Below, one piece after another: positions 1-10,825 of a stretch of DNA of 64,000 nt (the first letter of the stretch is position 1; the number at the start of each line of letters is the position of its first letter). The translations under genes were made by a program, and so were the position numbers. The stretch is from NCBI GenBank assembly GCA_963556255.1, contig OY744617.1:26073871-26137870 (forward strand). Reading direction: 5' to 3'. The notes under the pieces were generated by a model that saw nothing but the letters and a program-made list of their open reading frames with translations, was not told the DNA's origin and searched no databases. The DNA is from Allolobophora icterica. Its lineage: Eukaryota > Annelida > Clitellata > Crassiclitellata > Lumbricidae.

Positions 1-166
1 AACGTATTTTCACATGCAGCCATCCCCAAATTAATAAATGACGCGTTTGGAGGCTGTGGCAGAATGGAAGTGTTTAATTTATACACGATATTCGTTGATT
101 CGTTTCCCACGTCAGACTAAGAGCACGCATGCGCATGCATTAGGCCTACTAGGCTATACATTTGGC

Positions 167-418
167 CACTGGCGGCGATCTTGTTTCACAGGTGGGGGGG
201 TCACTGTTGAACTGATCTGGTGAAAAGAGTTTTGAACTGATCTGCTCAAAAAAAGAGGTCAAAAATTTTTTTCACATTTTTTTCAAATTTTTTTAAACAA
301 ATTTGACGACCTTTTTTGGGGGTTTCTTCAAAAAGTGGGCGACAAATGTATGGTCTGTCCCCCCACTCTTAAAGGTTTGGGGACTTGTCCCCTCGACCCC
401 CCATGAACGCCGCCCATG
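167..418. mobile_element. hAT-type MITE, family N copy 1
   Basis: Bounded by related inverted ends (CACTGGCGGCGATC at the left, complement of GAACGCCGCCCATG at the right). Flanked by CATTTGGC (159-166) and CATTTTGC (419-426), an 8-bp duplication with one mismatch. The same element, with the phrase CCCCCACTCTTAAAGG near its right end, recurs at 29362-29992. No coding capacity. The 8-bp duplication points to the hAT superfamily by general knowledge; a transposase source is not visible. Confidence 0.72.
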
Positions 419-465
419 CATTTTGCTATCGATCATGCAATGAGACTCTTGTTGGCGTTTTGCAG

Positions 466-524
466 GAGAGAAGATACTGATGGCGAGCTTTGAACCTATG
501 GGACTATGGCAAAGGTACCTTCGG
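466..524 (+). other. possible first coding exon (tentative)
   Basis: A 59-nt stretch sits between a good acceptor (TTTTGCAG before 466) and a good donor (GTAAGA at 525). One frame is open across it and contains ATG at 480, giving MASFEPMGLWQRYLR up to the donor in phase 0. No downstream exon of matching phase was identified: the next + strand coding exon (3738) needs a codon split after its first base, so at least one more exon would be required. It may equally be chance. Confidence 0.25.
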
Positions 525-639
525 GTAAGATCCAGCTTACTTATATATTTAGCGGAAGGCAGATGATCTGTTTAGGTGTTCTTCCATGAAAACTTCTGCA
601 ACACCATTGTTTACTGAGCAAGGCGTCTTGCAGTCGATG

Positions 640-1274
640 ACGGGCGTGGAGATGGTTCAATGGTAACACGTTGGCACCAGTGTTTAATCTAGTCCCCCTC
701 TTCTGAGAGGGAAAACAAGGTTCCTGGGGGGGGGGGCAACGAATTGACACAAGATTTGTTGGGGTTATTTCGTCGATCTTGAAAAAGTTTCAGACTTTTT
801 CAAATTTCATCTTCAAAAAAAGTTTATGACTTTTCTTAAGTCCTTCGTTCGTTAACACTTTTCTATAGGAATTACCCTCTCAAAAAGTTTATGACCTTTT
901 TTTAGGAATTCATCTCTCAAAAAACTTTATTATTCACCTCTCGGGTGGGGGGGGGGGAATTTTCCTCCCCAAAAGGTCTCTACATTATAATATTGCTGGC
1001 CTCTGCGGGGGAAACATAAATCCTGGGGGGACATTCCCCCAAAGCTGTCTAGATTAAACACTGGTTGGCACGAAGATCAGACGGGACGCGGGTTCGATGC
1101 CCGCTAGCCCTATAAGGTTGACTCGGCCTTCCGCTCGCTATATAGGGCGACTGTAAAATGAGCAGTAAAACGGATGGCATACAATTACATTCGACTTCTG
1201 TTAAGCTTGTTATCATCTGTTACTACTATAGCGTGTAGTCTTACTGCGTGCTTTTCACTTTGAATTAATAAACG

Positions 1275-1310
<36 letters not shown>
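640..1310 (+). repeat. tRNA-derived SINE, interrupted by a MITE
   Basis: With the insert at 678-1063 and one target copy removed, the flanks join into a tRNA-like head: A-box-like GGTTCAATGGTAACACG (from about 654) and a B box GGGTTCGATGCCC (about 1088). It is followed by a non-tRNA body and a (TTA)n tail ending near 1315. The insertion therefore falls between the A and B boxes. A functional tRNA gene is unlikely because the head is not a clean cloverleaf and it has a SINE-like body and tail. Confidence 0.6.
678..1063. mobile_element. hAT-type MITE, family H copy 1
   Basis: Perfect 15-bp terminal inverted repeat CAGTGTTTAATCTAG / CTAGATTAAACACTG, flanked by the exact 8-bp duplication GTTGGCAC (670-677 and 1064-1071). 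The interior is rich in runs of G or C and in AAAAAGT(T)TATGAC-like stretches, with no reading frame of note. A diverged relative lies at 47884-48059. The 8-bp duplication indicates hAT-type integration. Confidence 0.88.
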
Positions 1311-1315
<5 letters not shown>

Positions 1316-1422
1316 CAGAGGCGTAACTTTGGTCTAAAAAGTGGGAGTTCCAATTTCTTACATACACGAAGCAAGGCTGAGACTGCGATCTCTGAGAAGG
1401 CACAATAACAAATATTGATAAT

Positions 1423-1491
<69 letters not shown>

Positions 1492-1854
1492 CTTCGTTTA
1501 ATATCTTCAAACTGACAATTACGCAGTATGATTACAAATCAGTATGAAAGGATGATCACAAGTTATTACAGGAGTCGAATTTAACTGTATACGGCAGCCT
1601 TGCAAGGCGCCCTTCACGTCCTACATCTCATTTTCACAAACGCGCCATCTCGCGAATGATAGACTGAGTGGACCTTGGGAGGGTTATGGGAGGCGATCCA
1701 GCTACCTACTGCACTCACGCCAGTGATGTTACCACTACTCTATGGACCCCATACTCTATGATTGGCATTATTAAAAAAGTGGGGTATACTGTACCCCCAG
1801 TCCAAAACGTGGGGGTACGGATACCCCTCGTACACCCCACAAATTACGCCTATA
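1316..1854 (-). mobile_element. hAT-type MITE, family E copy 1, carrying a SINE
   Basis: Ends read CAGAGGCGTAACTTTGG at the left and AAATTACGCCTATA at the right, the inverse of the CATAGGCGTAA...TTACGCCCCTG elements at 2340, 56455 and 56983. It sits in a TTA microsatellite, so the target duplication cannot be read unambiguously. The middle (about 1420-1752) is a separate tRNA-derived SINE with its own TAA tail, so this is an element within an element. Confidence 0.7.
1420..1752 (-). repeat. tRNA-derived SINE, family F copy 1
   Basis: Read on the - strand, a tRNA-like head begins near 1752 (CCATAGAGTAGTGGTAAC as A-box region) and continues with GGCGTGAGTGCAGTAGGTAG. A body follows with GGCGCCTTGCAAGG and GGAGTCGAAT-like segments, and it ends in a long (TTA)n tail at 1423-1491. 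The same head, body and tail recur at 52475-52925, which defines the family. Confidence 0.65.
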
Positions 1855-2339
1855 ATTATTATTATTATGATGTGAAGGCTTGGCAGACTACCGGGTGAGG
1901 CGTGTTTGAGCCCAAGTCACGCATTGGGCTATAGCAGGCCAATTTACGCAGTTAGGCCCAAGTCACGCAGGCTGCATGGCGGAGTGACGCAGCTGGTAGG
2001 GTGGGGACATGACGTATGTATGACGTACGGCCTGACGAAGCACAGACGGAAGCATAGACGGAAGCAGAGAGGACGATATCTCCGGAAGAGCTGAGTACCA
2101 GAAACGAGAAGACAGCATTGACGGAGAAGTGGTAGAATCGTGGTGTTCTGCAACTTATGCTGCTGCATATGTGAAGCTGGTAATCTTCAAAACAGCTCTG
2201 CCAGCTTGCCCATGTTATGAGACCTATGTTGCGCGTGACACTCTTATTGGGCCGACGTCGGTCTTATTAAGAGTTGTTCTTCAAGCAGACCGCTGAAGCC
2301 TTATCCACGCCTAAGAAAAGTTCACATTTCACCACTTAT

Positions 2340-2607
2340 CATAGGCGTAATTTATGGGGAATACGAGGGGTACCCGTACCTCCACGTTTTGGACTGGGGA
2401 ACCATACCCCCCACTTTTTAAACAATGCCAATCAACATCTCATTATTACTGCAATTAAAAAGATGGCTTGTTTTCATTGACACAAAACTTAATGAGAATA
2501 CTGGCAGCCTGTGGCAGGGTGATATGTCCAAAATGGTCTTCATGCGAAAGCGAAAATGGAGTAGAAATTGGTACCCTCCACTTTTTAGACCAAAGTTACG
2601 CCCCTAG
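2340..2607 (+). mobile_element. hAT-type MITE, family E copy 2
   Basis: Begins CATAGGCGTAATTTATGGGG and ends CCAAAGTTACGCCCCTAG. Exact 8-bp flanking duplication CCACTTAT (2332-2339 and 2608-2615). Inside are GGGGTACCCGTACC and CACTTTTTAGACC phrases shared by the other family members. Non-coding. Confidence 0.85.
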
Positions 2608-2615
2608 CCACTTAT

Positions 2616-3737
2616 CACCCAACAATTATAGAACCATGAAAGGACGGCCTTCATCACAGTTAACACGGCTTGAGTAGGCATACTGCCGTAGGATTCGAAT
2701 TTAAAGTCGAAAGGCCAAAGGTCTCAAATCTTTATAGAGACTTGGACCGTAACATTTTGGTTGTGAGGTATCAGTGAAATTGATCTTCAAAGCGTCTGAG
2801 ACTAGTTTTGCGTAATGTAAATGAAATTACTTAGTTAATCCAGTAAATTAGTTTTCTTCGGATCCCATACCGAAGAAGGCAAGGAATGGGTTGGGCATGA
2901 CCGAGGGTTGGGCATAGTTGGATGGAGTATATAACGAGGTTTTCTCCCTTGTCTGGAACTTTAGTTGTTTACTTTAAGAAATTGTGTTCTCGCTTTTGTT
3001 GCCACTTGCATGCAGAATTATCAAAAGCTTAGCCATAAATTTAAAACAAGAAGAATCGACTCGAGATTTTGTATAGCTGATTTTAAAAACTGATCCTCCA
3101 TTGAGTGGGTACCACCTGATCAACTGTGCTTCTAAATATCTGACCCTCCTCCATCGAGTGGGGACCGTCTGAACCGTGCCTCACCTTGTTGCTTAATTTC
3201 TATTACATCATGGAGCTAGGGATTAGGATAGCGGGCAAAATCAAAGGAATAAATGATGCAATCCCTCAATCATCACATTTGGAAACGATTTTTACAGAAG
3301 CACAAGCCTCAGCGGGCTCCACTGTTTCATTGTTTTACTGTTTTTTTTGTATATAACTAGTTTCACAGCATAAGCTTATTATACATAAACTAATTTCAGT
3401 CAATGATGGGATTGCGCATTTGAGCTGTCGACTTTATGCTTGTCTGCTGTCACTGCATATGACCCCGTTTCAGAAGAAAGAAATAGAGTACATTAGTATA
3501 CACATTGCTACTAATACATACTGTATAGTATGTACTTTGTTACTAATGCGTACTACATAGTATGTATCATACAGTAGTGCATACTGCATATTATGCATTA
3601 GTGACAGTGTGATCTGGAGCGCGTGTCCCCTCTGTTTTAGCAGATTAGTTTGGCTGCGAAAAGCGCAACTGCTGTATCGTGCTATTGAGCATAATAACAC
3701 ACCTGTTCAGGGTAAAGTGTTTCATTGTTCGTAACAG
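2616..3737. other. intergenic, no gene seen
   Basis: About 1.1 kb without a recognisable exon or complete repeat. A small direct repeat of GATCCTCCATTGAGTGG-like sequence occurs at about 3091 and 3141, and a short palindromic ATACTGTATAGTATG cluster at 3515-3600. The first exon or exons of the gene whose large exon starts at 3738 should lie here or further upstream, but none could be identified with confidence. Confidence 0.4.
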
Positions 3738-6295
3738 GCTTTGATGCCACTCCACAGAAGAACGGCAGCGTAGCGTCACCAACACGCTCTGTGAAATTAT
3801 CAAGGACCCCGCTCCAGTTGTCTGCCGAGATACCCTCCGACAATCCATTCAGGGCTCCGTTGAAGCTTGAATACACGCAGGCAGCCGGTGATCTGCCCAC
3901 ACTCTATCCGAACCCATCAACACTGAATAAAGGATCCACAGCTACAAAAGATAGTAAGGGCATTCCGCCAACCGCGCTAGTCAACGTGACTCCACAACCC
4001 TACAAATATAACGAGACAAGCCCTACATTTGCAAGCGTCAAAGCCCCCGGCTCTGCAGTTCAACCCAAGGAAACAGCTGCTTCTATCCCTAAAGCCCCTT
4101 CCGTACCTTCCACTGCAGCTCCGAATAGGGGTAGGGGTATTTCGTCATCTCTTCCACCCCACGTAGGACCGCAACCCTACAAATATAGCGAGACAAACCC
4201 TACATTTGCAAGCGTCAAAGCCCCCGGCTCTGTAGTTCAACCCAAGGAAACAACTGCTTCCATCCTCAAAGCCCCTCCCGTACCTATTCCTGCAGCTTCG
4301 AATAAAATATCCATAGATCAAAAAGAGAATAAGGGTATTTCGCAATCTCTTCCACCCCAAGTAGGACCGCAACCCTACAAATATAACGAAACAAGCCCTA
4401 CATTTGCAAGCGTCAAAGCCCCCGGGTCTGTAGTTCAACCCAAGGAAACAGCTGCGTCTATCCCCAAAGCCCCTCCCGTACCTATTCCTGCAGCTTCGAA
4501 TAAAATATCCACAGATCAAAAAGGGAATAAGGGTATTTCGCAATCTCTTCCACCCCAAGTAGGACCGCAACCCTACAAATATAACGAAACAAGCCCTACA
4601 TTTGCAAGCGTCAAAGCCCCCGGGTCTGTAGTTCAACCCAAGGAAACAGCTGCTTCTATCCCCAAAACCCCTTCCGTACCTATTCCTGCAGCTTCGAATA
4701 AAATATCCACAGATCAAAAAGGGAGTAAGGGTATTTCGCAATCTCTTCCACCCCAAGTAGGACCGCAACCCTACAAATATAACGAAACAAGCCCTACATT
4801 TGCAAGCGTCAAAGCCCCCGGGTCTGTAGTTCAACCCAAGGAAACAGCTGCTTCTATCCCCAAAACCCCTTCCGTACCTATTCCTGCAGCTTCGAATAAA
4901 ATATCCACAGATCAAAAAGGGAGTAAGGGTATTTCGCAATCTCTTCCACCCCAAGTAGGACCGCAACCCTACAAATATAACGAAACAAGCCCTACATTTG
5001 CAAGCGTCAAAGCCCCCGGGTCTGTAGTTCAACCCAAGGAAACAGCTGCTTCTATTCCAAAAGCCCCTTCCGTACCTATTCCTGCAGCTTCGAATAAAAT
5101 ATCCACAGATCAGAAAGACAGTAGGGGTATTTCGCCATCGATTCCACCCCGCGTAGCTTCGCAACCATACAACGACACTAGCCGTAAGGTTGCAAGCGTC
5201 AAGTTCTCCGGCTCTGCAGCTGAACCCAAAGAGAGGGCTGCCATCGCGGACGCACAACGATCAACACGTGTCTCACAGCCCGTATTTCCCTCAGGTCCCG
5301 ACAATAAGAAGGTACCTGAAAGTCAGCCATTCTTTCCAAAGCCAGTCGACCAAGTTCTACAAACACCGGCTCCGAGGCCGTCAGCCGTCACCTCGACCCG
5401 CGCTTCCGGTCTACAGAATCGACTGCTACTACTACCACCAGGAAACGCGCAGTCGGCAGTCTCGTCAGATTCACAGTTTTCGAGCTTTGATAACAGTTCG
5501 GTATCCAGCATCCCAACTCCGGCGACAGGGTTTTCGCAACCAAAGTCTGGTCTGGGATTTTCAGAACCTGCTAAAAAGTCTGAGCCAGCAACATCAGTAC
5601 CCTCTAGGCATTCAGTCGGCTTTGCACTGCCGCCTGATACTAAGGTACTAGAACTACAGGCGGGCCTCACTGAGCCAAAGAGTGTAGTTCCTGCCAATTC
5701 AGAGGCGGAATCCAAGAAATCTGTTGACACGGAGCCCAGAAAATCCGCTCCTACGTCGTTTGCTGCCAAGACGGATACTGAGCTTAAAATATCCGGGACG
5801 AAATCGTTTTCTGCCAAGACGGATACTGCGCCGAAAAAATCCGGGACGAAACCGTCTACTGCAAAGTCGGATATAGGGACAAGAAAATCCGGGATTAGTT
5901 CGATTAATTCTAAGTCAGTTATTGAGTCCAAACAATCCGTGGGTGGCTCGTTTGCTTCTAAGTTCGATCCAGTGTCCAGAAATTCTGCGACTAGTCGCAA
6001 TTCCGCGGTTAGTCCACGTCGTGTCAACTCAGCTTCAGTGTCAAGAAGATCCGATACCAGTGCATATCCTTCGCAGTCGCATATTGACGTTTTTACAGTA
6101 GGTGCTGGTTCCAAACTTTCGAGGATATCTGATCGGAGCTCTAACAGATCAGGACTAAGATCCGATGTTAGCCAGGCTTCTTCAACAAGTGTCAACAAGT
6201 GGTCCCAAGCACTGTCAGAGAGTAAACGGAAATCGAAGCAGAGTCAGATACCAAGAGTCTCTGCGACAGCGGGCAAAGACAGACAGGTCAGGTAA
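3738..6295 (+). CDS. orphan protein with six 66-residue repeats and basic Ser-rich tail (large exon)
   Basis: The frame is open from a TAA at 3713 to TAA at 6293. It has no internal Met, so the true start lies in an upstream exon. An acceptor GTAACAG before 3738 sets the exon start inside a codon. The N-terminal third consists of tandem repeats beginning QPYKYNETSPTFASVKAPGS, the last four to five units 66 residues (198 bp) each and nearly identical in DNA. A degenerate unit follows near 5158. The C-terminal part is disordered-looking, Ser/Lys-rich, with repeated K(S/I)SGTK and AKTDT motifs, and ends basic. The stop overlaps a GTAAGG donor at 6292, so either translation ends here with a 3' UTR reaching the AATAAA near 6968, or the exon splices on. 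No family is recognised; low complexity and repeat expansion suggest a fast-evolving structural protein. Confidence 0.7.
4166..5157 (+). repeat. 198-bp coding tandem repeat
   Basis: Units begin with CCGCAACCCTACAAATATAA at about 4167, 4365, 4563, 4761 and 4959, exactly 198 bp apart, each adding 66 codons in frame. A shorter, more diverged unit starts near 3991 and a decayed one near 5158. The centre units differ by only a few bases, a sign of recent unequal exchange or conversion. The antisense frame is also open through this block, which is a by-product of the repeat. Confidence 0.9.
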
Positions 6296-7801
6296 GGAGA
6301 CTGAGTTATACGCAAATGAACTGTATGTTATAATAAGGTAGAAAATGTTATGCATGTTACGCATTTATTTACGCATTTCTGCCCAGACTACTCGGAGGCC
6401 TATACGGTGCCGAACATGCACGACCAAATTATGTAATCCAAAGGCATAACACCTCTAATATTGCGCTGGTACTGGTGTACTGTTCCAGAAAGAATGGATG
6501 ACTGTAAGTCACGAAAGACTAATTAAACCCATCCGGACCCAGTGTTGCTTAACCCTGCTGCACATGTCACCTTTATAGACAACGCCATGCAGCCACGCAA
6601 GATCTATTAAGGACCTTTTTCTGGTCTTTTATTCGAAACTAAAAATACTCCTCTTCCACAGATCTTATCCTGATGCCTCCTCCTGCCCCTTGCCTGTTTA
6701 GCTGTCCACTTCTAAACACCAGCCACCGTAGCCGTGTGACTCTACACTTGCCTGACCTTGATGTTGACGTGGCACTAAACCGCTTTTGTTTTGATTGAGC
6801 GCCTGTGAATTGCTGGTTCCTGTAGATGTTTCGAGATTACGATTACGATGAGACCTTGAATTGCATATTCCAAGTTCTAGTTTGCCTGTTTAATTTCTAG
6901 ACGGCAGGGGCCTCCAATAGATAATTGACTGCACCTTATCTTAGCGTCAACGTGTCTCACTTAGCATTAATAAATTAGGTCGGGTTTAGGCTCACAACCC
7001 TTCTGAGGCCGTCATACATCTTGCTTACGGTGAAAATATTTGAGTTGCTTCAAGGGCGTAGACACAGAGGGCCATGGTCCCCACTCGAAAATTTTTTGGT
7101 TAGTGTGCATTTCACTCACCATTTTCTGACCTAAACTTGTACATTTCGGTTTGCTTAAGGTCGTCACTGAAGTTTAAAGCTGAAGAGGTCATAAAAATGT
7201 CATGAAAGCGAAATTGAACATAAATATTTGGGCGACGACTGATTAGATGTTGTTAGTCAAAACTTCGAGGAAGAAGTCATTCAAGTCTAGGTGACGAGAA
7301 AAAAGATCATATATAGTCGACGATTCTTTTGGGTCCTTCTGTAACCACCATCCTCATGGTTTAAAGTCTTTAAACCATAGCAGGCCTAATTAGTTTATTA
7401 GGGTTGAGAGTCTAAAGTTGCTTTATAGAAATGTACGACTTTCTGTCAGTTCTGCAGTGTCAAAGAAGAGGTCGACTTTGACCCAGTCATCAAGAGCGCC
7501 ACAAGTGTCCACTAGCAAGTAAGAAAACGCTACATTTGTTCAAGGTTAGGTAATGTGAAATAATCAGTATATACACGGACAGACCAAGACAATGGATACG
7601 ACACACATCTGACATTTTGGCATCGAATAAATAGATCTTCACCTGAAAGGTTTTTGTCTTGAAGAAGCGTCCGTAAATAAAGTCGTCTTGGCGCAACAAA
7701 GCGACTGCCTTCTGTAGGTTTCGAACTTTCTGTGCTGATGACGTATAGCCAGAGTCGGAAAACCTGTATGTTCTTCCGTCCATCCCTCCATGTACCTGTC
7801 A

Positions 7802-7843
<42 letters not shown>

Positions 7844-8245
7844 GCCCGCCTGCTTGCCTGCCTGTTAGTCTTTTTCTCTGTCGCTTGCTTCTCGCTTTGC
7901 ACGGTGTACAAGAAATGTTGGATATGTTTGAGACATTTTACCTTAGTAGTTGCTTATATTAATTAATTACCTACTTAATTTATTATGATTGGCTGTCGCA
8001 GTTAAGTTACGCAATGCTATCGGTAATCCCGTCCATGTCCATACCACCTGCTGCAACTTCGACCTTCCATCGTTTCCGTATTGGTAAACGAATAAGCCTA
8101 TAGCGTTGTATGGCGAAAAGGTACCTTTCGTTGTATTAATGCTGGTGTCGTATTTGTGTACCGGTCGAAAGAACCTTCGAGCTCTGGACCACGCACACAC
8201 CAGAGGAATTGATGTAGAGGTGTGTAAACCAGTGTGTTACCTTAA
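6296..8245. other. intergenic, no gene seen
   Basis: Contains an AATAAA near 6968 that may serve the preceding gene, a (GTCT)n microsatellite at 7804-7844 followed by related GCCT units, and otherwise unique sequence. Short open frames in 7490-8200 show no domain, no splice context and overlap the microsatellite, so they are not called. Confidence 0.4.
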
Positions 8246-8279
8246 CCTGCCGCATATGTTTATACATTAAAGTATCTAA

Positions 8280-8690
8280 CGCAACAGGCAAAGGCATCTG
8301 AGCGTCTCAAAGAAACGGTCCAACAGGAGCATCTCAAAGAAAGGGTCCAACAGGAGCATCTCAAAGAAAGGATCCAACAGGAGCCTCTCAAAGAAACGGT
8401 CCAACAGGAGCATCTCAAAGAAAGGATCCAACAGGAGCCTCTCAAAGAAACGGTCCAACAGGAGCATCTCAAAGAAAGGATCCAACAGGAGCCTCTCAAA
8501 GAAACGGTCCAAAAAGAGCCTCTCAAGGAAACCGTCCAACAAGAGCATCTCAAAGAAACGGTCCAACAGAAGCATCTCAAAGAAACGGTCCGAACTCGGC
8601 ATCTCAAGGAAACCGTCCAACAGGAGCATCTCAAAGAAACTGTCCGACAGGCAACTCTACAACTTCGAGAAACGGTCGTGTGTAGGGGAT
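8280..8690 (+). repeat. 27-bp minisatellite, possibly coding
   Basis: About fourteen copies of a 27-bp unit (GAGCATCTCAAAGAAACGGTCCAACAG with variants; here split as GAGCATCTCAAAG and AAACGGTCCAACAG). On the + strand it reads as nine-residue heptad-poor helical units EHLKETVQQ / EPLKERIQQ, open from the TAA near 8244 to TAG at about 8688. The - strand is open in two frames as well because 27 is a multiple of three. There is no Met upstream in the + frame and no convincing splice sites, so coding is undecided. The charge pattern of the + frame is the only one that looks protein-like. Confidence 0.6.
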
Positions 8691-8859
8691 AGTTGCAAAT
8701 ATAAGGTAAGCGTTGCATGCGGTCAGTGATTAGGCTACTTCCACATATTGATCGGTGACATTTCTTGAGCTTTTCCTCAACAACTAAAGCCCGTCTCCTT
8801 CGTCGAGGAGGCTGCACTCTAATATCTGCGTTCCCATAGGGCGTTGTGAAATATTAATC

Positions 8860-9100
8860 AGAATTAGACAACGTTTAATTAGAATTAGAATTATCACAAT
8901 GTCGGTTGCTATTTAGGCTAACTAGAATTAGAACAATTAGCTACCAAGCTAATTAATCAGGTCATTAATTAGTTTCTAATTAATTACCCATCACTGGCTG
9001 CCTAAGCACAACGAGCATCTGAGTAGTTCTCGTCTCTGAGTAGCTCTCTTGAAGAGGCGCTATGTAAATCCTTGAATGACTGAATGAATCTTAGGAATAT
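8860..9100. repeat. AATTAG-rich segment and LINE 3' tail remnant
   Basis: 8860-8990 is dense in AATTAG / CTAATT words and ends CCCATCACTG, resembling one end of a hAT MITE, but its other end was not found. At 9053-9090 CTTGAAGAGGCGCTATGTAA followed by TGAATGAC / TGAATGAAT is a decayed copy of the common LINE-type tail found throughout the window. Confidence 0.5.
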
Positions 9101-9504
9101 GGTAGGATTTCACTGAAAGGATAAGTCCAGTGGGCAGGAACGAAACGAAATGGAAAGTGCTTCCCAACGGGGATAATTAATCTGAGCGAGTAAACGCAAA
9201 GTTACTGTATATACTCCCTTCTTCTGTATAATGCATTCTGTTCATACACGCAGGTGAGATAACCCTGTATCGGATTAATACGATGGATCGTGCGTCATGA
9301 AAACAGAACTAAGAAGCGAAGAAGAGCAGTAGTTTATAAGCTATAGCTTCTACAGAGCCATCCGTCGGTATGAAGTATTAGAGACACCAGTTTCCTATAG
9401 CCTCGAAAGGGGCGGGTGGCCATGCAGCGGCTTTCTTCGCCGTCTGATCGTCCAACCGGCAGTGCACGGTCGAGGAACTACGCAAGTAAAGCAGACATTT
9501 TGAA

Positions 9505-9605
9505 ATGTCTTTCGGCCGTGGCAGGAACTTGACCTCTCGACCTTTGGGTGGCTGTACGACACTTTGGCCTAGGGTCTACGCTAACCACATTGCTTACATG
9601 GTATG
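9505..9605 (-). repeat. tRNA-derived SINE head
   Basis: On the - strand the sequence reads TGTGGTTAGCGTAGACC (A-box region, near 9592) and ends in GGTCGAGAGGTCAAGTTCC (weakened B box, near 9530). The body is not clear. It resembles the other tRNA-headed SINEs at 12228, 17815, 44386 and 57265. Not a functional tRNA because the arms do not pair well. Confidence 0.45.
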
Positions 9606-9803
9606 CAAAGATTAAATTGAGGATGAAGCCAATGCTAATTTGTTTCTGATTGAAGGGTGAATTCAATTTCGACGAGTGCTCATCCGTCTGCGACTATAGT
9701 ACTGGAAGCTTTGATTTCGAAACTAGGGTGAATTATTCGCACATATAAATAGACTCAGTGTATCGTTATCATCTTCACTATAGCACCATCATCAAGTCGT
9801 CAT

Positions 9804-10093
9804 CAGGGGCGCCCGCAGGCTTAAAAAAATTGGACGCACACCTCAAGAAATTGGACGCACACCCCTTCCGTCCCCTCCCATCTACCCCTCCCCTGTCCGC
9901 CGCTCGTAGTCATACACTGAAAATGACTCGGAGTGACTCATAAGAAAAAAATTCAATTTAGATAACGTCCAAATCTTTAACATGCCGTATTGTCGTTTAC
10001 CAAAAATATCCATGCTATGTCTATTTATTGTGTGGATTTGATTTGGTGGGTGGACGCACGTGCGTCCAGTGCGTCCGCCTGCGGGCGCCCCTG
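9804..10093. mobile_element. hAT-type MITE, family C
   Basis: Perfect 17-bp terminal inverted repeat CAGGGGCGCCCGCAGGC / GCCTGCGGGCGCCCCTG with exact 8-bp flanking duplication GTCGTCAT (9796-9803 and 10094-10101). Inside, TTGGACGCACAC occurs twice at the left and an inverted GGACGCACGTGCGTCC lies near the right end. No coding capacity. One copy in this window. Confidence 0.9.
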
Positions 10094-10101
10094 GTCGTCA
10101 T

Positions 10102-10825
10102 CATCGATATCGGCGTCATCACTAGTGTCTGAAGCCGACCTTTACTTTGGCGGCGAGGTGTTCGAATGACTCCTCATTTTTCTTAAGTTTTACCAGGCCC
10201 GATTAATTAATCATTGGCCTGGATCTTTTAGTTATTGACCGTATTTAGTTTTACTTAACCATTTGTCGATGATATTATTTTGCTCTTTGTACTAGTTCTA
10301 TGTCATATTGGCCAAATGCATATGAGCTTGTCATATGTCAATAGAGGATGCTTGCTTGCTTACTTACCTTTTGTTGATGTCAATCCTTTGTTGTCGTCGT
10401 TTTTTATTATCTCCTTTTGTTTCAAATCTTGGACGAATACCGTACCTTTTTCGTATCCGGTCAATACGAAATCAGTTCCTATGACCAAAACAGTGAAGTT
10501 GAGCCACTTTTATGCACTAATTTGTCGTCACGTTGAAGGTCTTTAAATGGATTCATATTTCTTTGTTTCTTAGTCAACTTCGCATTTATCCTGCATGTTT
10601 CAGTATACATGTGTTCCTGCAGTTATTCTCATTTCTGTGTTAAGGATTCTTTCCCAGTCTTGTTTCCTTTTAATCCAGAATTCTGATCCACGCAGGAAGC
10701 TATGAGGTGTGTGTCGTCGTAATATTGATTGTTAGCTTTGATTGGTATTAATTTTAGGCTTTGTGCTATGTTTCATTAACAGATCTTTTATCTGGTTAGT
10801 CTAGAATGCCGAATGTGGAGCTGTA
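10102..10825. other. upstream of the Cys-Pro-rich gene
   Basis: No exon or repeat recognised. In the reading frame of the downstream gene a TAG at 10802 precedes the ATG at 10826. A possible acceptor TTCATTAACAG ends at 10782, so the gene may have a non-coding first exon further upstream. Confidence 0.35.

Noticed and set aside
4145..5257. 370-codon antisense frame across the repeat exon
   Set aside because: A by-product of the 198-bp repeat, whose length is a multiple of three. The + strand frame extends further and has a splice context.
5190..6198. Open frames in other registers over the Ser-rich tail (153 codons +, 291 codons -)
   Set aside because: Shadows of the main frame; no start, splice or family support.
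8260..8817. Two long - strand frames (LDRFFEMLL and WTVSLRCSC types)
   Set aside because: Generated by the 27-bp minisatellite. No independent coding evidence.
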